From contig DJIW01000038.1 of NCBI GenBank assembly GCA_002433805.1, positions 1-38,165 on the forward strand: a stretch of DNA of 38,165 bases, written 5' to 3'. How positions within the stretch are numbered: position 1 is the stretch's first letter; each line of letters starts with the position of its first letter. A model generated the notes under the pieces. That model was not told the origin of the DNA and did no database searches. It saw only the letters and a program-made list of their open reading frames with translations. Of the stretch, positions 36,082-38,165 are shown piece after piece. The position numbers and the translations under genes are program-made. This stretch comes from Competibacteraceae bacterium UBA6584 (GTDB lineage Bacteria > Pseudomonadota > Gammaproteobacteria > Competibacterales > Competibacteraceae).

Positions 36082-36714
36082 ATGACCGCCGCGCTGACCA
36101 TCGCTCTGTCCAAGGGCCGCATCTTCAAGGAAACCTTGCCGCTGCTGGCGGCGGCGGGCATCGTTCCGGTCGACGACCCCGAAACCAGCCGTAAATTGAT
36201 TCTCGATACCGACCAACCCGACATCAAATTGGTGATCATCCGCGCCACCGACGTACCGACCTACGTGCAATACGGCGCGGCCGATCTCGGCGTGGCCGGC
36301 AAGGACGTGCTGCTGGAGCACGGCGGCGAGGGGTTGTACGAACCGCTGGATTTGCGGATCGCCCGCTGCCGGCTGATGGTCGCCGGCCGTCCCGACCGGC
36401 CGCCCCGCTTGAGCCGCCCGCGCATCGCCACCAAGTTCGTCAACATCACCCGCCGCTATTTCGCCGACCGGGGCCGGCAAGTCGAGGTGATCAAGCTTTA
36501 CGGTTCGATGGAACTGGCGCCGCTGGTGGGGTTGGCCGATTACATCGTCGATGTGGTCGATACCGGCAGCACCTTGAAAGCCAACGGCTTGATGCCCCTG
36601 GAGCATATCGCCGACATCAGTTCGCGGCTGATCGTCAACAAGGCCGCCATGAAAATGAAACACGCCCGCATCAAGGCGATCATGAACCGCATGGCCGCCG
36701 CCGCAGGCGCTTGA
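36082..36714 (+). CDS. hisG: ATP phosphoribosyltransferase, short form
   Basis: A 210-residue HisG, first enzyme of histidine synthesis. LTIALSKGRIFKETLPLL at the start and the PRPP-binding VVDTGSTLKANGL motif are conserved. The length and the end soon after VNKAAMKMKHARIK show the short form, lacking the C-terminal regulatory ACT-like domain, so activity and histidine feedback need a HisZ partner encoded elsewhere. It follows murA by 11 bases. Confidence 0.95.
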   Translation: MTAALTIALSKGRIFKETLPLLAAAGIVPVDDPETSRKLILDTDQPDIKLVIIRATDVPTYVQYGAADLGVAGKDVLLEHGGEGLYEPLDLRIARCRLMVAGRPDRPPRLSRPRIATKFVNITRRYFADRGRQVEVIKLYGSMELAPLVGLADYIVDVVDTGSTLKANGLMPLEHIADISSRLIVNKAAMKMKHARIKAIMNRMAAAAGA

Positions 36715-36759
36715 GGCCCGCCGCCCGGCGCGCCGCCGTTTGTCGCTCGGACATCGCTT

Positions 36760-38067
36760 ATGCCAGATATCCAACGTCTGAATACCACCCAGTTTGATTT
36801 TTGGTCGCGTCTGGCGGAGTTGACCGCCTGGGAAAGCGTCGCCGACGGATCGGTGAGCGCCACCGTGCGCGACATTCTCGACCAAGTGCGAACGCGGGGC
36901 GATGACGCCCTGTTGGAATACACCCGTCGGTTCGACCGCTCGAAGGCCGTGAAAATCGCCGACCTGGAACTGTCCGCCGCCCGGTTGCACCGCGCGCTGG
37001 ACAGCATTCCCGCCGAGCAACGACAAGCGCTGGAAACCGCCGCCGCTCGGATTCGCGCCTACGCCGAACGCCAAACGCTGGAATCCTGGCGCTTCACCGA
37101 GGCGGACGGCACCGCGCTCGGCCAGCAAGTCACGCCGCTGGATCGGGTCGGGCTGTACGTGCCGGGCGGCAAGGCCGCTTATCCCTCCTCGGTGTTGATG
37201 AACGCGATCCCCGCCAAGGTCGCCGGCGTCGCGGAAATCGTGATGGTGGTTCCAGCACCGGATGGCGCGCTAAACGATTTGGTGCTCGCCGCCGCCGCCA
37301 TCGCCGGCGTGGACCGAGCGTTCGCCATCGGCGGCGCGCAGGCGGTGGCGGCGCTGGCCTACGGTACCGCCACCGTGCCCCGCGTCGATAAAATCGTCGG
37401 ACCGGGCAACAGTTACGTCGCCGCCGCCAAGCGCCAGGTTTTCGGAACCGTCGGCATCGACATGATCGCCGGTCCGTCGGAAATCCTGGTGGTTTGCGAC
37501 GGCCGTACCGATCCGGACTGGATCGCGATGGATTTATTCTCGCAGGCCGAGCACGACGAGGACGCCCAACCGATTCTGATCAGTCCGGATGGCGCATTTT
37601 TGGAGCGAGTCGCGGCCAGCATCGAGCGACAGTTGCCTGAGATGGAGCGGCGGGCCATCATCGAGGCGTCGCTCGGCCGACGGGCCGCGCTCATCCAGAC
37701 TTTGGATTTGAACGAGGCAGCGCAAGTGGTCAATTTCATCGCGCCCGAACATCTGGAACTTTCAGTGGCGCAACCGGAGGCGTTGCTGCCGCTGATCCGC
37801 CATGCCGGCGCGATTTTCATGGGCCGTCACACCGCCGAGGCGGTGGGCGATTACTGCGCCGGTCCCAATCACGTGCTGCCGACCTCGCGCACCGCCCGCT
37901 TTTCCTCGCCGTTGGGCGTGTACGATTTTCAAAAGCGCACCAGCTTGATTTACTGCTCGCCCGAGGGAGCCGCCCGTCTGGGCCGCGCCGCCTCGATCCT
38001 GGCGCGCGGCGAGGGCCTGACCGCTCATGCGCGATCGGCCGAATACCGCATCCCGGAGCCGCCATGA
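36760..38067 (+). CDS. hisD: Histidinol dehydrogenase
   Basis: A 435-residue zinc enzyme making the last two oxidations to histidine. VPGGKAAYPSSVLMNAIPAKVAG (about residues 134-156) binds NAD, GPGNSYVAAAKRQVFG is at 214-229, Q262 and H265 in SQAEHDEDAQ are zinc ligands, and E330-H331 in APEHLELS are the catalytic pair. The stop overlaps the hisC start by four bases. Confidence 0.97.
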   Translation: MPDIQRLNTTQFDFWSRLAELTAWESVADGSVSATVRDILDQVRTRGDDALLEYTRRFDRSKAVKIADLELSAARLHRALDSIPAEQRQALETAAARIRAYAERQTLESWRFTEADGTALGQQVTPLDRVGLYVPGGKAAYPSSVLMNAIPAKVAGVAEIVMVVPAPDGALNDLVLAAAAIAGVDRAFAIGGAQAVAALAYGTATVPRVDKIVGPGNSYVAAAKRQVFGTVGIDMIAGPSEILVVCDGRTDPDWIAMDLFSQAEHDEDAQPILISPDGAFLERVAASIERQLPEMERRAIIEASLGRRAALIQTLDLNEAAQVVNFIAPEHLELSVAQPEALLPLIRHAGAIFMGRHTAEAVGDYCAGPNHVLPTSRTARFSSPLGVYDFQKRTSLIYCSPEGAARLGRAASILARGEGLTAHARSAEYRIPEPP

Positions 38068-38165
38068 GCCGGCGGTTGTGGAGTCCGGTCGTCCACCGGC
38101 TCACCCCCTACGTACCCGGCGAGCAGCCCAAGCTCGCCAATTTGGTCAAGCTCAATACCAACGAA
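38064..38165 (+). CDS. hisC: Histidinol-phosphate aminotransferase, N-terminal fragment
   Basis: The first 34 codons of a gene cut by the window edge. It starts at ATG 38064, overlapping hisD by four bases. The peptide contains LTPYVPGEQPK and ends in KLNTNE, the conserved start of HisC. The PLP lysine lies beyond the window. Confidence 0.9.
   Translation, partial: MSRRLWSPVVHRLTPYVPGEQPKLANLVKLNTNE

Overview
The window reads as ordinary chromosome of a GC-rich gammaproteobacterium. The evidence is the gene order: a complete kdsD-kdsC-lptC-lptA-lptB-rpoN-hpf-ptsN block, a complete rnfABCDGE operon of E. coli-like subunit sizes, mlaFEDCB-ibaG-murA, and a hisGDC start that uses the short, HisZ-dependent HisG. 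The presence of hprK and of a GT4 'Corynebacterium-type' glycogen synthase together with pyruvate phosphate dikinase and Rnf suggests a glycogen-cycling lineage such as the Competibacteraceae. That placement is inference, not proof. No tRNA, rRNA, CRISPR array, insertion sequence or prophage gene is visible.

Layout. 1-718 holds no convincing gene; its first 180 bases are AT-rich (55 G or C by hand count) and it carries a perfect hairpin and a 14-base tandem duplication. 719-3177 is a two-gene cassette, circularly permuted ATP-grasp plus alpha-E protein, of unproven biochemical role. 3313-7104 carries separate plus-strand genes: a fumarylacetoacetate-hydrolase-type enzyme, a flavodoxin-fold NAD(P)H oxidoreductase, a GT4 glycogen synthase-like glycosyltransferase and a DUF2189 membrane protein. 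7244-8310 (minus) is nth plus a DUF1841 gene. 8566-9168 (plus) encodes a protein made of three DUF2934-like repeats; it sits between nth and the rnf operon (minus, 9340-14410). argF (minus) follows, with a structured leader, then divergent nudix and acyltransferase genes.

From 17247 to 27047 the minus strand carries one long conserved gene series: kdsD, kdsC, lptC, lptA, lptB, rpoN, hpf, ptsN, hprK, rapZ, ptsH, ptsI (written in transcription order). It combines Kdo synthesis, LPS export, sigma-54, ribosome hibernation and a regulatory PTS built around HPr kinase/phosphorylase. Upstream of it lie ypfJ and ppdK, also on the minus strand; ppdK has a good sigma-70-like promoter and a strong intrinsic terminator. 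From 31380 to the right edge the plus strand carries mlaFEDCB, ibaG, murA, hisG, hisD and the first 34 codons of hisC.

How it fits together. Several genes centre on the PEP/pyruvate node (PPDK; the PEP-consuming enzyme I with HPr, EIIA-Ntr and HprK) and on carbon storage (glycogen synthase). Others build the outer membrane (kds, lpt, mla, murA). Rnf couples ferredoxin and NADH redox to an ion gradient. The least explained pieces are the ATP-grasp/alpha-E pair, the triple DUF2934 protein, the structured argF leader and the hairpin-bearing spacer at the left edge.
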